A stretch of 64,000 bases of DNA from Malachius bipustulatus (Eukaryota > Arthropoda > Insecta > Coleoptera > Melyridae), in contig OU342633.1 in the NCBI GenBank assembly GCA_910589415.1, positions 14,050,858 to 14,114,857 on the forward strand. The letters run 5' to 3'. Position numbers and translations under genes: made by a program. The notes beneath the pieces were generated by a model. The model was given only the letters and a program-made list of their open reading frames with translations. It made no database searches and was not told the DNA's origin. Shown here piece after piece: positions 32,071 to 42,118 of the stretch. Every line of letters begins with the position of its first letter. The stretch's first letter is position 1.

Positions 32071-32517
32071 TAATAACTATACATGTATAAAATGTACATA
32101 ATAAATCTTCTGTTTTGGTAACAGGTAGTTTATGTTGATGAATATTAATAAAAATGTTTATTTGGTTGTTCTGTAACAAAATGGTTAATATAATTATCAC
32201 CAAATGAATTCTGTAGATTATTTCATGTAGATTGTAATGTAGATGAAATTTTTGAACATCTGCCTACGATTTCCTTTTCAGTTATCTATCACCTTAATTT
32301 TTTAGCTTAAATGGGCGTAACTATCAAATATCAAGTCAAAACTATTTCCTCAGATTTTTTATCTACCCTATAAAAAAACTTACAATAAAGTATTGATAGA
32401 GCCTTAAAATCATTTTTTCTATCTCAAAAGTTAAGGATGGCATATTAAGAAATCTTAAAGTTCAATTATCTCAAAACTGTATTTTTGCAGATACAAATCA
32501 AGTAAAACGGCAGTATA

Positions 32518-32719
32518 TGAATTGATAATTTAAGTTGACTATTATAGCCATCAACACAAGGCTGTAGAAATGTTTGTAGTTGTAGTATTGAGCTCCGGTT
32601 CCTGGTGGCGCTCAAATTCGGATATGTTTCCTATCCATTGCCTCGCCGCAGTTTGGTATTTACCATCTCTCTTCAAATCCGTTAGCAATCTGTTGCCATT
32701 CTTCTTTTATATTAGGGAA
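32518..32719 (-). pseudogene. Harbinger nuclease N-terminal catalytic part, copy B
   Basis: Minus strand: FPNIKEEWQQIANGFEERW, IPNCGEAMD (first catalytic Asp) KHIRI, APPGTGAQYYNYKHFYSLVL. One stop and minor shifts. It is separated from 28617-29212 only by the Sola-like element. The 5' end is lost at 32719, where plus-strand MADF-protein exon sequence begins. Confidence 0.85.
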
Positions 32720-33193
32720 CTAGAACGCCGCTAAGCACAGTCTCTGTCAATACAGCATTTATAACAAGTGAAAGACGAGCATCAAGAAAAAGAAAACAAA
32801 ATAACGTGGACATAATATCTGAGCATAGAAACTTTTTAGTAGCTTGTACAGACGCCTTGAAAAGTACTTACTGCTAATAACAATACCGAAGATGAAAACA
32901 CTGCTTTTGGCTCTTATGTAGCTACGAGACTAAGAAACATCGATGATAAATGGCAAAAAATGTATGCCGAAATGCTAGTTACACAAATCTTGCAAAAAAC
33001 TTTTATGAACAGGTTATCTGATATTACTGTTATTACTGATCAGAGGGAACCAAAAAATTATTATTGTGATAATACATTACTTTGGCATCACAACAATCAA
33101 GAAAACAAAGCCATTATTAATGTGCCAACTACTGTGGCCAGTACGGAGTCTACTTCAGCTTCACAATTTTTTTCTACTTTCACTACCATGTAA
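32716..33193 (+). pseudogene. Harbinger MADF-protein C-terminal exon, copy B
   Basis: After the AG at 32714-32715 the frame reads GTRTPLSTVSVNTAFITSER, RASRKRKQNNVD, ending in a TAA near 32877. It continues in a new frame with NTEDENTAFGSYVATRLRNI, DDKWQKMYAEMLVTQILQ, the FGxYVAxxLR motif seen at the end of Harbinger MADF proteins. The stop is at 33193. It follows in phase from the exon ending at 28501. Confidence 0.65.
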
Positions 33194-33865
33194 ATGCTAT
33201 AGATACATAGTCGTCTTTTGGAAGATTTTTTCCTGTGTTAGTTTTTTAAGAATTGAATACATTTATTTTTCTTTGTTGGATGCAGAAAACGTTGTGTTAT
33301 GTTTTTGTTAATAAATCATAAATATTAGAATGTTTAAAAATAAATAAATAAACCTAAGAATATAGTATAGGTGTACTTACTTTTAAAAAATCACACATCA
33401 AGACTTCATATATCACTCTGCATGTTTCTGGAACTATGTATCCCAGTGCTTATATTGGCTTGTATAGCCAATATAAGTCGAGAGATTTTTCAAGTCCCGC
33501 CATAAACGTCCACGCTAATCGTACGAATTAAGGCAGGCGCATACTGTTCGCATTGGACGGAACGGACGGACCGAATTTTTGTTTGCAGTTCTACGTAATA
33601 TCATTATAGGTATCGCATACTGTTCTCATCGGAAGGATCGGATGAACGGAATTGCGAAAGGGCGTCGTCGAGAGACCAACAATTCCGTTCAAGCCGGTGT
33701 GTGCCGATGAGTCATTTGCATTTCCGCACAGTATGCGACCTGTGCTAACACGCAAAACGCTTGCAGTCGAGATTGCAATTTCAAATTTTTAAGGTACCCA
33801 CATAGTAGCTAAGTACTTAATAATAATATAGTTATTAATAATAATAATTAAATATTTAGTTTTGA
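33194..33865. other. Non-coding with hairpin and terminus-like repeats
   Basis: A perfect 12-bp stem, CTTATATTGGCT and its complement with a 5-base loop, sits at 33449-33477. GCGCATACTGTTCGCAT (about 33528) recurs as TCGCATACTGTTCTCAT (about 33612), and an inverted form ends CAGTATGCGACC (about 33745). These probably mark the left end of the Harbinger element whose MADF exon starts just downstream. AT-rich repeats fill the rest. Confidence 0.5.
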
Positions 33866-33965
33866 AAAATAGATGATGCTGTTCTAATTTCTGTCATACA
33901 GCATTATGAAGAATTATACAATCTAAAACATCCTCATTACTCCAATTTGCAAAGGATGCAAAATA

Positions 33966-35709
33966 GATTAGATTAGATTAGATTATCTTTATTTGACCAC
34001 GTATACATAAAATTATGTTTGTAGCAAGTCAAGGCGTACTACATGCGCACAAATATTAGTACAATGTACCTAATCACACATATACAAGCTAACAAAATGT
34101 AGTGTACATCGAGAAAATAAAACATATACAATAATAAAACACAGAAAACTAGACATAATAGTGTATAAAACAACAATAAAAACAAGTCAAGGTTTCAGGT
34201 CATATGCACATCGGTGAGCGCCGTCCCAACAGACCACCTCGTCCAAATATTCATTAATTGAGTAAAAGCAGTGGCTTAGGAGATAGGATCTGAGCGTACT
34301 TTTAAACCTGTTGGCGTCAAGAAGCCTTACACATCTAGGCAGTGCATTATAGAGTCCATAATTTAGACTATTCTTCCGCGATCTTGTCAATCTGAAGCGA
34401 TCTGTCCGAATGTCGTCCGCGCCACGTGTGAAGTAGTTATGGACGTCTGACTGCTTTATTAATTGGTCAGATTTTTCATGAATCTTAAGCAGAACTCTAA
34501 GTATATACAGGGATGGTAACGGAAGTATCCTCAGCTTTTTGAACAATGGCCTGCAGTGATCATTGAAAGGTGCATTAGCCAATATACGGATTGCCTTTTT
34601 TTGCAATCTAAAAATATGTACAGTCTCTGTAGCGGCGCCCCAGAGAACAACAGCATAACTCAGGGTAGAATGGAACAAAGAGAAATAGACCACTCTCAGG
34701 GGGCCAGGATCAATGCTGGATCTCAGCCTACGAATCAGGAAAAGAACACTAGATAATCTGTGTCTTAAATACTGGACATGACAGTCCCAGGTCAGGGTGT
34801 TGTCCAAGGTAACTCCAAGCAGTCTCGCACTATCTATTCTGGATTCAGAACGACGCGTCAAGAACTGCAACTTTTGTGTTTTACCAGTGTTCAGTTTTAA
34901 CCTGTTTGCTGTAAACCAATCCTGTGCCCTCCTTTCGATCTCGTCAGTATTTGCTGTTAATTTTGACAGAATTTTTCCCGTGCAAACGAAAGTGACATCG
35001 TCCGCAAACATAACAGACTTACACGGGTGCATAAATTTCTCTAGATCATTTATATATATGATAAATAATAAAGGCCCCAGCACCGACCCCTGAGGTACAC
35101 CATGTTTGATCAATCTGAAATCAGACAGGATGTTATTGCACCAAACTGCCTGAGAACGCCCCGTCAAGTACGAGCGTATAAGAGACAGCGGGATCCCGCG
35201 AATGCCATAGTGATTAAGCTTGTCCAGTAATATATCATGCGAGATGCAATCAAAAGCCTTGGAAAGATCACATAGTGTAATCGAGGTGCATCTACCCTCC
35301 TCAAGGCCCCCGACCACATCATCAACAATGTCAAGAAGAGCATCTGCCGTAGAGGAGCCCTGACGAAACCCAAATTGACTCTCACCAAGGAATTTGTTCT
35401 CTTCAAAATAACCGTAGAGAGCTTGTTTTATTATTTTTTGCGTAATTTTTCCAAATATGGAGATGATGGAGATCGGTCTGTAGTTATCAATAACAGAACT
35501 GTCACCTTTTTTTAAAATAGGTATCACTTTGGTAGTTTTAAAAGCATCGGGAAAAATACCAGTGCTTAATATAAGATTTATAAGGCGAGTTAAGGGCTGT
35601 ACCATTGTACTGGAAATCTCTTTGATTACATAACTATTCAGTCCATCTATATCTAGGCATCCCGAGTTTCTTAGCGAACGTATAACATCCAAAACATCCG
35701 CCTCCATAA
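33966..35709 (-). mobile_element. LINE-4, 5' truncated, in Harbinger-2 MADF exon
   Basis: The 3' tail is the GATTAGATTAGATTA run at 33966. Its removal restores the MADF frame QNSIWEE. The 5' end at about 35709 is a truncation inside ORF2. A clear target duplication is not visible. Confidence 0.85.
34187..35707 (-). CDS. LINE-4 reverse transcriptase, open but 5' truncated
   Basis: 506 codons without stop or shift. RT blocks: GLNSYVIKEI, NYRPISIISIFGK, QFGFRQGSSTADALL, CDLSKAFDCISHDIL (first Asp), HGVPQGSVLGPLLFIIYIND, VMFADDVTFVC (catalytic DD near residue 232) and LKLNTGKTQKLQFL. The C-terminal part is complete (NYFTRGADDIR to the stop). Jockey-like, distinct from the CR1-like copies elsewhere. 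The N-terminal endonuclease was lost during integration, so the copy cannot move alone. The intact frame points to a recent insertion. Confidence 0.9.
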   Translation of the reverse strand: MEADVLDVIRSLRNSGCLDIDGLNSYVIKEISSTMVQPLTRLINLILSTGIFPDAFKTTKVIPILKKGDSSVIDNYRPISIISIFGKITQKIIKQALYGYFEENKFLGESQFGFRQGSSTADALLDIVDDVVGGLEEGRCTSITLCDLSKAFDCISHDILLDKLNHYGIRGIPLSLIRSYLTGRSQAVWCNNILSDFRLIKHGVPQGSVLGPLLFIIYINDLEKFMHPCKSVMFADDVTFVCTGKILSKLTANTDEIERRAQDWFTANRLKLNTGKTQKLQFLTRRSESRIDSARLLGVTLDNTLTWDCHVQYLRHRLSSVLFLIRRLRSSIDPGPLRVVYFSLFHSTLSYAVVLWGAATETVHIFRLQKKAIRILANAPFNDHCRPLFKKLRILPLPSLYILRVLLKIHEKSDQLIKQSDVHNYFTRGADDIRTDRFRLTRSRKNSLNYGLYNALPRCVRLLDANRFKSTLRSYLLSHCFYSINEYLDEVVCWDGAHRCAYDLKP

Positions 35710-35935
35710 GTATTTGGGAAGAGATAGAAAAAGTGATGAAGCAATCAGGTAAAAGAGAAATTTTGAAGTAATTTTTTGTATTAATAATAAATTCTTGTCA
35801 TTCAGTGTGCTTGCATAACTGGATCACACTCGACTACAAAAATAAAAAATGCAAGTATGTAATACATTCAACTTTATTTATAATTATTAATCTGTAATTT
35901 TTTACAAACCATAATACTTATTATAGTTTTGTATT

Positions 35936-36121
35936 TTATGCATTGTCGATGGGTAATTGGGTTCCTTCTCTTACTCGCCTGTATTGCCAACATACAGCAC
36001 CTTGTGGTGAAACAAAGTAATCTTTAAAACGATCTCTGACTTCAATTCCACTAACAGCTGGTGCACCTCCGATTCTGTTGAAATTTCTGAGACCTCTAGC
36101 GTCGGCACTATTATGGTTCAA
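35936..36121 (-). pseudogene. Harbinger-2 nuclease C-terminus
   Basis: Encodes LNHNSADARGLRNFNRIGG, APAVSGIEVRDRFKDYFV, GAVCWQYRRV with stop at about 35936, the usual RexF..YF..G.V.WQ ending of PIF/Harbinger nucleases. It joins in frame to 39096 when the long-TIR element and one GATTT are removed (CYWTEVDLNHNSADAR). Confidence 0.88.
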
Positions 36122-37126
36122 ATCAGTGGAGCGGAAAGAGCCCGCTATCTCGCTTATTTAAGGTAGAAAAATTTTTCGGAGTAGAAAGATATGGGACCGG
36201 TACCATCATGTTAAGGGATCTTTGGGGCACTAGAATCTTGTTTTACGACAAGCTCCCTTGGTGCTGCCAAAAGTTACAGCCCTTTGAATCTCAGATTTGT
36301 GATTTTTTTTTCACGAGTAAAAGCTTCGCAAAGTTTTTTTTTTCTCCGTCACCGGTTGACATTGGGGACTCTAGTTTTGTTTTTCCTTTATAGTTATGAT
36401 TAGTGAACGAAATGACGTATTTGAAATGCAAGAAGTTTGTTCAATTTTCAAAATATTCAGGGTTTTTTGTCCGATTAAACACACAATTTCTGCAAAGTTC
36501 CGACTTTGAACACCTTTAAATTTTTTTTTTTCACGATATCGATTTCAGTTTTTTTGTTACCATCTGATAAAATGAAGCTTTGTGAACATTTTATTTCGTA
36601 TAACATGTAGTCGCGTTTCAAAAATATACTTTCTAGAGCCGTTTATATGAAACCCTGAAGTTGAACAGATATGTTTAGTATAGAACGGACGGAGTGCGAG
36701 TTATAGCGCGGCGACGGCTGTTGGACAAGGAACGGCTGAGGATAAGATTGTAACTGCGAGTGTTACTGTTATGTACCTATTCAATAATAATTTAGGGACG
36801 TTTATTTATTGTAATATTGGTTAAATAAGGCTTTGTTATTTATTAAATATTTTAACACGCTTGAAATTCATTGAAAATATTCATATTTTCAATTGGTTAA
36901 TATACCTAAAGGGCAATAGAAAGCCAAGGTATGGTCTAAGCAAGGTAGGTACCTATAATAGATAATAGGTATACCTATCTACGACATGCGGTTACACCTA
37001 TTACACCTTATAGAGCGGCTGGACGTCATAATTATTATGCGAAGTATGTTGGCAATACTAATTTTGGTCAAAAGTAAATTGCAGAGATCATTAAATGTTC
37101 GCTTTGTTTCTTTAATTGATTTGAAT

Positions 37127-37845
37127 TAGTGATGCGCATAATCGGATGATTCAAAGAATCGGAATGTTTGTATTCGGATGAAGTTAATAATCGGAATCTA
37201 TATCGGATACCGGACTCGGAATATTTGTTATTCATGGAATCTGTCAATCGGTAGTAATCGCGGGCAGTCGCCTGCGTGCTGCGCAGAAGATTGACGATTT
37301 GACGAATAAGAAATTAAGAAAGGGAAAGGATTCGAAAGAGAACTAAGAAAGTAAACGACTCTTTGTTTATGTTTCGGCCTAACAACTAAAAAATGCGTCC
37401 CGGGGGCAAGAAATCTATTGTTTGGAACTATTTTAAAAAATCGATAGATCGGAAATTTTTGTACCTATGAACCTATAGGTATTTAAAAATTAAATATAAT
37501 AAATGAGTATTGAGTGCCTACATATTTTTTTTTTATTTTCCTCCAACATCCCCGATTCCCCGCAACACCCGTCGTACTCGATAGTAGACTTGAACCCGAA
37601 TTCCGATTTCGAATCGTAAGCGTAGCGTAGTGTCCGTCAGTCAGTACAGTGCAGTGAGTAGTGGATGTTTCTGTCGCTTCGTTTCTCATATTATAATTTC
37701 GTGAGTGGCGATTTCCGTATCCGTCCCTAGCATACGGACGGATGATTTTCATGAATCGGATGATTCTAAAATAATAATCGGAATGTTCCGAATACTTTAA
37801 GAATCGGAACCTGACCGATTTTTCATCCGAATCTGCGCATCACTA
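37127..37845. mobile_element. hAT-type MITE, 8-bp target duplication
   Basis: TAGTGATGCGCA at the left and its complement at the right, flanked by a perfect ATTTGAAT (37119-37126 and 37846-37853). The interior is rich in ATCGGATGATTC and ATCGGAATGTT motifs in both orientations. The 8-bp duplication and TAGTG ends are typical of hAT. No coding capacity. Confidence 0.9.
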
Positions 37846-38636
37846 ATTTGAATCATTGTCATCTCATCTATTAGAATAGAGTCAACGATATCGGGAATTT
37901 GATACAAAACAGAAGTAGAGTGTCCCTTCAGTCTTGACTTTAAATCCGACTTAACGTTTTTTCTCGTTGTAAAATCTTCATGAAATATTTTGACAAAGGA
38001 ACAGAAGATAATTCATATGACATTATATCTGACCTGACGTATCAGTTGAAGGGTTAAGCGAGCAATGGTTAGAACTCTTCTAAACATAGCTTCGGACCCA
38101 ACAGCTGCCAAAAAAGTCTCTGCATAAAAAGTATTTCTCATGAAGTCCTCGTGGTTCTTTTTGGCATCAATAAGACACATGTCATCAGGCTATTTTCAAT
38201 TTCTTTTTATGCGATCCACCCAGTAGTAATATTAATTAAATTCTCGGGAATTATCGACAATCAAATGGATTTGTCCATTGCTCTTCAAATAGCTCCATCA
38301 TTGTTTGTATATGTCTTTTTCATCCCGTTATTTTTCAGTACTGCACTGTTGCCGTTGACGGTGATCAGTTCGGGACAGTATTTCATTTTTTTTTTACATA
38401 ATCACCAAGTGAATGTCTTGTTACTTTACTATAACCATCTCAATGAGGTTTCTTGTTTTTTAGTAAAGCCCACTACCCCCTCCCCCCATAGCTTTTTCCG
38501 AGGCTTTTGCAGTCTCTATTAATGCTTTGCTCTAATGCCATGTCGAAAGCTACACAATTGAATCTCTTTTCTGCAGTCTTTTTGACTACGAAATTACCCT
38601 CATTTAAGAAATCATACATTTTCGAATTTTGATTCA
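37846..38636. other. Interior of the long-TIR element, no recognised gene
   Basis: A minus-strand stretch around 38160-37930 can be read KNHEDFMRNTFYAETFLAAV, EAMFRRVLTIARLTLQL, which looks protein-like but matches no family I know. It could be the remains of the element's own protein. A plus-strand frame of 123 codons (38151-38522) is hydrophobic and probably chance. Confidence 0.35.
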
Positions 38637-39095
38637 TAAATAAAATGTTCACAAAGCTTCATTTTATCAGATGGTAACAAAAAAACTGAAATCTTTATCG
38701 TGAAAAAAAAATTTAAAGGTGTTCAAAGTCGGAACTTTGCAGAAATTGTGTGTTTAATCGGTCAAAAACACTGAATATTTTGAAAATTGAACAAACTTCT
38801 TGCATTTCAAATACGTCATTTCGTTCACTAATCATAACTATAAAGGAAAAACAAAACTAGAGTCCCCAATGTCAACCAGTGACGGACAAAAAAAATACTT
38901 TGGGAAGCTTTTACTCGTGAAAAAAAAATCACAAATCTGAGATCAAAGGGCTGTAACTTTTGTCAGCACCAAGGGAGCTTGTCGTAAAACGAGATTCTAG
39001 TGCCCCAAAGATCCCTTAATATGATGGTACCGGTCCCATATCTTTCTACTTCGAAAAATTTTTTGTGCATATTTTCAGCCTCTCTCCGCTCCACT

Positions 39096-39783
39096 AAATC
39101 TACTTCTGTCCAATAGCAGGCATCATCTCATAGATAATTATGTAAACAGCAAGAGGCGAGTACAACGGTCGTTACATGTTAGGGCGAAAGCGATAATTTA
39201 TGCTCAAAAATTTTTAACTTTCTTGCCAAAATTCTATGCTTCGTCGGCGTTACGTTGCATTTGCCTGCCTGAATATGGTCGCATTAGATTTTTTCCCAAA
39301 GGAAAAGCCTCATCTCCAATGATAACATGAGGTAATTTTGCGTTAGTACCCGGTAGTTCTTTTTCTGGAGGTATATTTAATGTCTCATTTTTTAAAGCCT
39401 TGCCTAATGGGGAGTTGTTAAATATGCCACTATCGGAAATTTTTCCAAATGCACCCACGTCGATCGAAATGAACCGATAGTCTGCAGCTATCGATAGTCT
39501 GCAGCTACCAAAGCGAGAAGTACTATGCTAAAAGTTTTCTTGTAGCAGAAATAATTAGAACCGCTGTTAGGTGGAGCTTGAATGAGTACATGTTTCCCAT
39601 CGATGGCTCCAATTGCATTAGGAAAATTCCACTTTTGGTAAAGTTCATCTGATATACGATTCCAAGTGTCAGTATTAGGAACAGCCATCACTTTTGGTTG
39701 TAAAATTGTCCAAATGGCTGCACACGTTGAATAGACAATATCACGGACTGTAGATTCACTAAGCCGGTAACTGAACGATAAGA
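39096..39783 (-). pseudogene. Harbinger-2 nuclease, N-terminal and catalytic part
   Basis: Minus strand from 39783: LSFSYRLSESTVRDIVYSTC, NTDTWNRISDELYQKWNFPN, AIGAIDGKHVLIQAPP (first Asp), FSIVLLALVAADYR, then ISIDVGAFGKISDSGIF, HVIIGDEAFPLGKNLMRPYS (second Asp) and a frame-shifted IENAF-like helix region with VVLASCCLHNYL. The C-terminus is at 35936-36121 beyond the long-TIR element. A few stops and one-base shifts. The first part of the protein is missing at 39783, where the oppositely oriented MADF exon starts. Confidence 0.9.
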
Positions 39784-40444
39784 TAAGAGAACGTTGGTCA
39801 AGAATTCAGGATAATCATAGAAGGGCACTCAAACTCAGAAAAACGAGCAGTGGACAAGCCGCATCAAAAATAAAGCCGCCCAAATTCGAGAAAGAATTAA
39901 CTTTTTGGCGCCATATTTGATCGATGAAAAAAACAGACTGTGCAATATTCAATTCCCACCTCCAAGCGACCTAGAAGAAAGCCTCGATAGTAACGAGGAA
40001 CAACAGATTACGAATGATGAGGATGATGAAATATCGGTTTCCACTGCAGAATCCACATCTCTAGGAGACAGTCATACCAGAACGACACCAAATGTAGGTG
40101 CAGGAACTTGACGGGAATCGACACCACTCTTAACAATTGCTTCACAAAGCAAAAAACGGACAGCTGTCACCAAAGACTCAACCTCAGTGGCTTCAGAGCT
40201 AAAAAACTACCTCACAAAAAAGGAGAAACCATCTTCTGATCCGCTTACCACCTTTTTCCTCACAATGGCGGAAACAGTTCGTACTTTTCCTTTGCCACAA
40301 CACATTCAGATTAAAAGACAAGTATTCAATATTGTCAATGACGCGGAAAGCAGAATTGCAGCGGCATCTAGCGCCACAACACGACACTATGGAAGCACGA
40401 CAAGAGCAACAAGAAATTTTTATGAACAGGCAGGTTATTTTTAG
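39771..40444 (+). pseudogene. Harbinger-2 MADF-BESS protein, C-terminal exon
   Basis: Frame 39771-39900 reads KIRERWSRIQDNHRRALKLR, SSGQAASKIKPPKFEKELTF, the second half of a MADF domain. A one-base loss in a T-run (39893-39898) shifts it to APYLIDEKNRLCNIQFPPPS, an acidic region, and after a further shift KKEKPSSDPLTTFFLTMAET, FPLPQHIQIKRQVFNIVNDA, which is a BESS motif. Stop at 40444. With exon 1 it builds a MADF-BESS protein, the DNA-binding partner of the nuclease. Confidence 0.75.
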
Positions 40445-40554
40445 TAAATAATGAAAGTGGATTTCTAGAAGCGAATTATAATAACTGCAAAATACACAAT
40501 ACATAGTTATGTCGAGGGTTGTGTGTTTTATTTAAAAATAATGTTTAATTTATT

Positions 40555-41764
40555 TCAGTATTTCAAATGGATTTTTATTATGTTAACAGACTCATCATCT
40601 ATTTGCGTTTCATCAATATCCACTTCAGCAAATTTGCGTGTAAGTTCCCGGTATTGAGGCAATATCAAAGACCCAGTTACATACTTTTCACCAGCCAGTT
40701 CCTCGGATATGTCTCGGATTGGTTTCAATATTTCTATTATACTATTTAGCAAATCTAGTTCCCACATTGTTAATATTAGGGCTTTGTGTTTACCTTTTTT
40801 GTAATCTTTCAGTAATGACATCAGAGCTATATTTTGTTCCGAGACCACTTCAATTAAGTTCAACAGATACCACCATCTAGTCTTAGAATATGACGGAATT
40901 TTTTTCTGAGCCACTCCCAAATTAATTTGGTGCTGCTTTAGCTCTCCATTGATCTGCCAACTCTGAACGCATACATTTTGAATCTTCTTAACTTTAGTTA
41001 GAACTTCTCCTACTTCTTCACATTCAAAAGTTTTGGTTATGGCACTATTTAGCGTATGCCGAAAACAACTAATTCTATTCAATTCTAGCAAGTCTATGCA
41101 TTTTACAACATTTTATCCAGAATCGGTGGTAAATACAGCCTGCTTGCTACGGGGTATGTTCCATTCGTTGAACAATTCTTGTAACACTTCTCTTAGATTT
41201 TCAGAAGTGTGGTCTTCACCACATTCTTTACAGTTCAGGCAGCATGATTTCATGTCCCAGTCTAAAATGCAATGTGCCGTTAAGGATATATAAGGAGTGT
41301 TGGTGTTTGAAGTCCAGCAATCTGTTGTGAACGAAATATGGTTAGCTTTTGATAATTCGAACATAAGTATATTTTTAGTTTCGTTGTAAAGCTGCGGTAT
41401 ACGAACTTCAGTTAGCGTTTTTCTAGACGGTGGTTTGTAATTATGTTGCAAAACTCTTAGTAAATGTTTAAAACCTGTAGACTCCACTACGTTATAAGGC
41501 TGCATGTCAACAGCCACGAAATAATCTATGGCTTTATCGATTTTGGTTGTTTGATTCTTGTTCAGACTGTAATGCTGCAATGATGGCTGTAGGGATTTTG
41601 ATGAAGAACCGTTTAAAAAATTTAGTAACATTTCTCGCAGAGTTGTCTTCGGTTAGGTTAATATTTTCTGATTCTGCTGTCTCGGAGAGGACAGACCAAG
41701 AAGAAGCCCCAGACTGAGACTTGCAATTAAAACCATAGGTAGTATCACTAAACGCATTAATAAT
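40555..41764 (-). pseudogene. hAT transposase core, interrupted
   Basis: Minus strand: KIDKAIDYFVAVDMQPYNVV, TLTEVRIPQLY, ISFTTDCWTSNTNTPYISL (first catalytic Asp), QAVFTTDSG (second Asp), one in-frame stop at 41110-41112, then NRISCFRHTLNSAITKTF, KTRWWYLLNLIEVV and LTMWELDLLNSIIEIL. It ends without the hATC dimerisation domain at about 40555. The 5' exon with the BED finger is at 50755-50928; DIRS separates the two. ZBED-like hAT family. Confidence 0.88.
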
Positions 41765-41935
41765 AATTTTCCTTCGCCTGTCCTTGATATAATTACATTG
41801 TAGTTTCCGTGAAACCTACTCGCCAGCACGAACTTAGAGTAAAAAATTAAGGTGACTGTTATTTCTTATCATGATATCCTGCCGCTCTCGTATTCATTCC
41901 GTTTTTCGTGCTCGCCATCATCGGACTCATATATT
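41765..41935 (+). repeat. DIRS left inverted terminal repeat
   Basis: Starts AATTTTCCTTCGCCTGTCC. From about 41785 it is the near-perfect complement of 50145-50262. The outermost 35 bp differ from the right end but are complemented in the internal region at 49977-50015. Confidence 0.85.
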
Positions 41936-42118
41936 AGTGACTAGTGTAAGCTAAAGTTAAATGTTAAATGTTAAATGTTCTTTATTTTCCAGTAGACAAC
42001 TTTACAATGAATTGCATAGGAATAGTCAAATATAAAACATCATGAAAGACACAGAGAACACCGACTGTAGATACAGCACATAAACACACATAACAACAGC
42101 AAATAAAAACTGTCATAA

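Larger units (their letters stand above)
29217..32513 (+). mobile_element. Sola-like DNA transposon, copy B (with SINE inside)
   Basis: The ends are CCGTCGTTTTAGTTGA on the left and the inverted CTGCCGTTTTACTTGA on the right, flanked by TATA (29213-29216 and 32514-32517). Insertion lies within a Harbinger nuclease frame that rejoins when the element is removed. GGGCGTA-type motifs recur near both ends. It encodes a decayed transposase of the family with DNCxxQNKN and YFEPGHTFMAADSFHH motifs. The 4-bp duplication and TIR start CTGCC are shared with the element at 52004. I infer a Sola-type superfamily. Confidence 0.75.
33866..35748 (+). pseudogene. Harbinger-2 MADF exon 1, split by a LINE
   Basis: Coding parts are 33866-33965 and 35709-35748; the LINE between is antisense. 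Together they read DDAVLISVIQHYEELYNLKH, PHYSNLQRMQNSIWEEIEKV, MKQS: the N-terminal half of a MADF domain with the conserved LYN..H..Y and W..I residues. The exon ends CAATCAG followed by GTAAAAG, a donor at 35749. No ATG precedes it, so the start is missing or on an upstream exon. The second half of the domain is at 39771. The DDE nuclease lies between on the other strand. Confidence 0.72.
36125..39095. mobile_element. Unclassified DNA element with about 460-bp TIRs and 5-bp target duplication
   Basis: Left TIR about 36125-36596, right TIR about 38637-39095, both starting AGTGGAGCGGA and sharing GAAAGATATGGGACCGGTAC and more than 400 further bases with few changes. AAATC flanks both sides (36120-36124 and 39096-39100). 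The duplication is confirmed by the Harbinger nuclease frame, which rejoins when one copy is removed. The interior of about 2 kb includes a hAT MITE and no transposase I recognise. A 5-bp duplication with long TIRs fits none of the common insect superfamilies well. Transib uses 5 bp but has different ends. Confidence 0.85.

Noticed and set aside
38151..38522. 123-codon hydrophobic plus-strand frame
   Set aside because: AT-rich, no motif, and opposite to the more protein-like minus-strand reading in the same element.
39810..39810. Splice acceptor AATTCAG|GAT for the Harbinger-2 MADF exon
   Set aside because: The MADF frame stays open upstream of it and reads RERWSRIQ, so the exon already started further left; also wrong phase with the donor at 35749.
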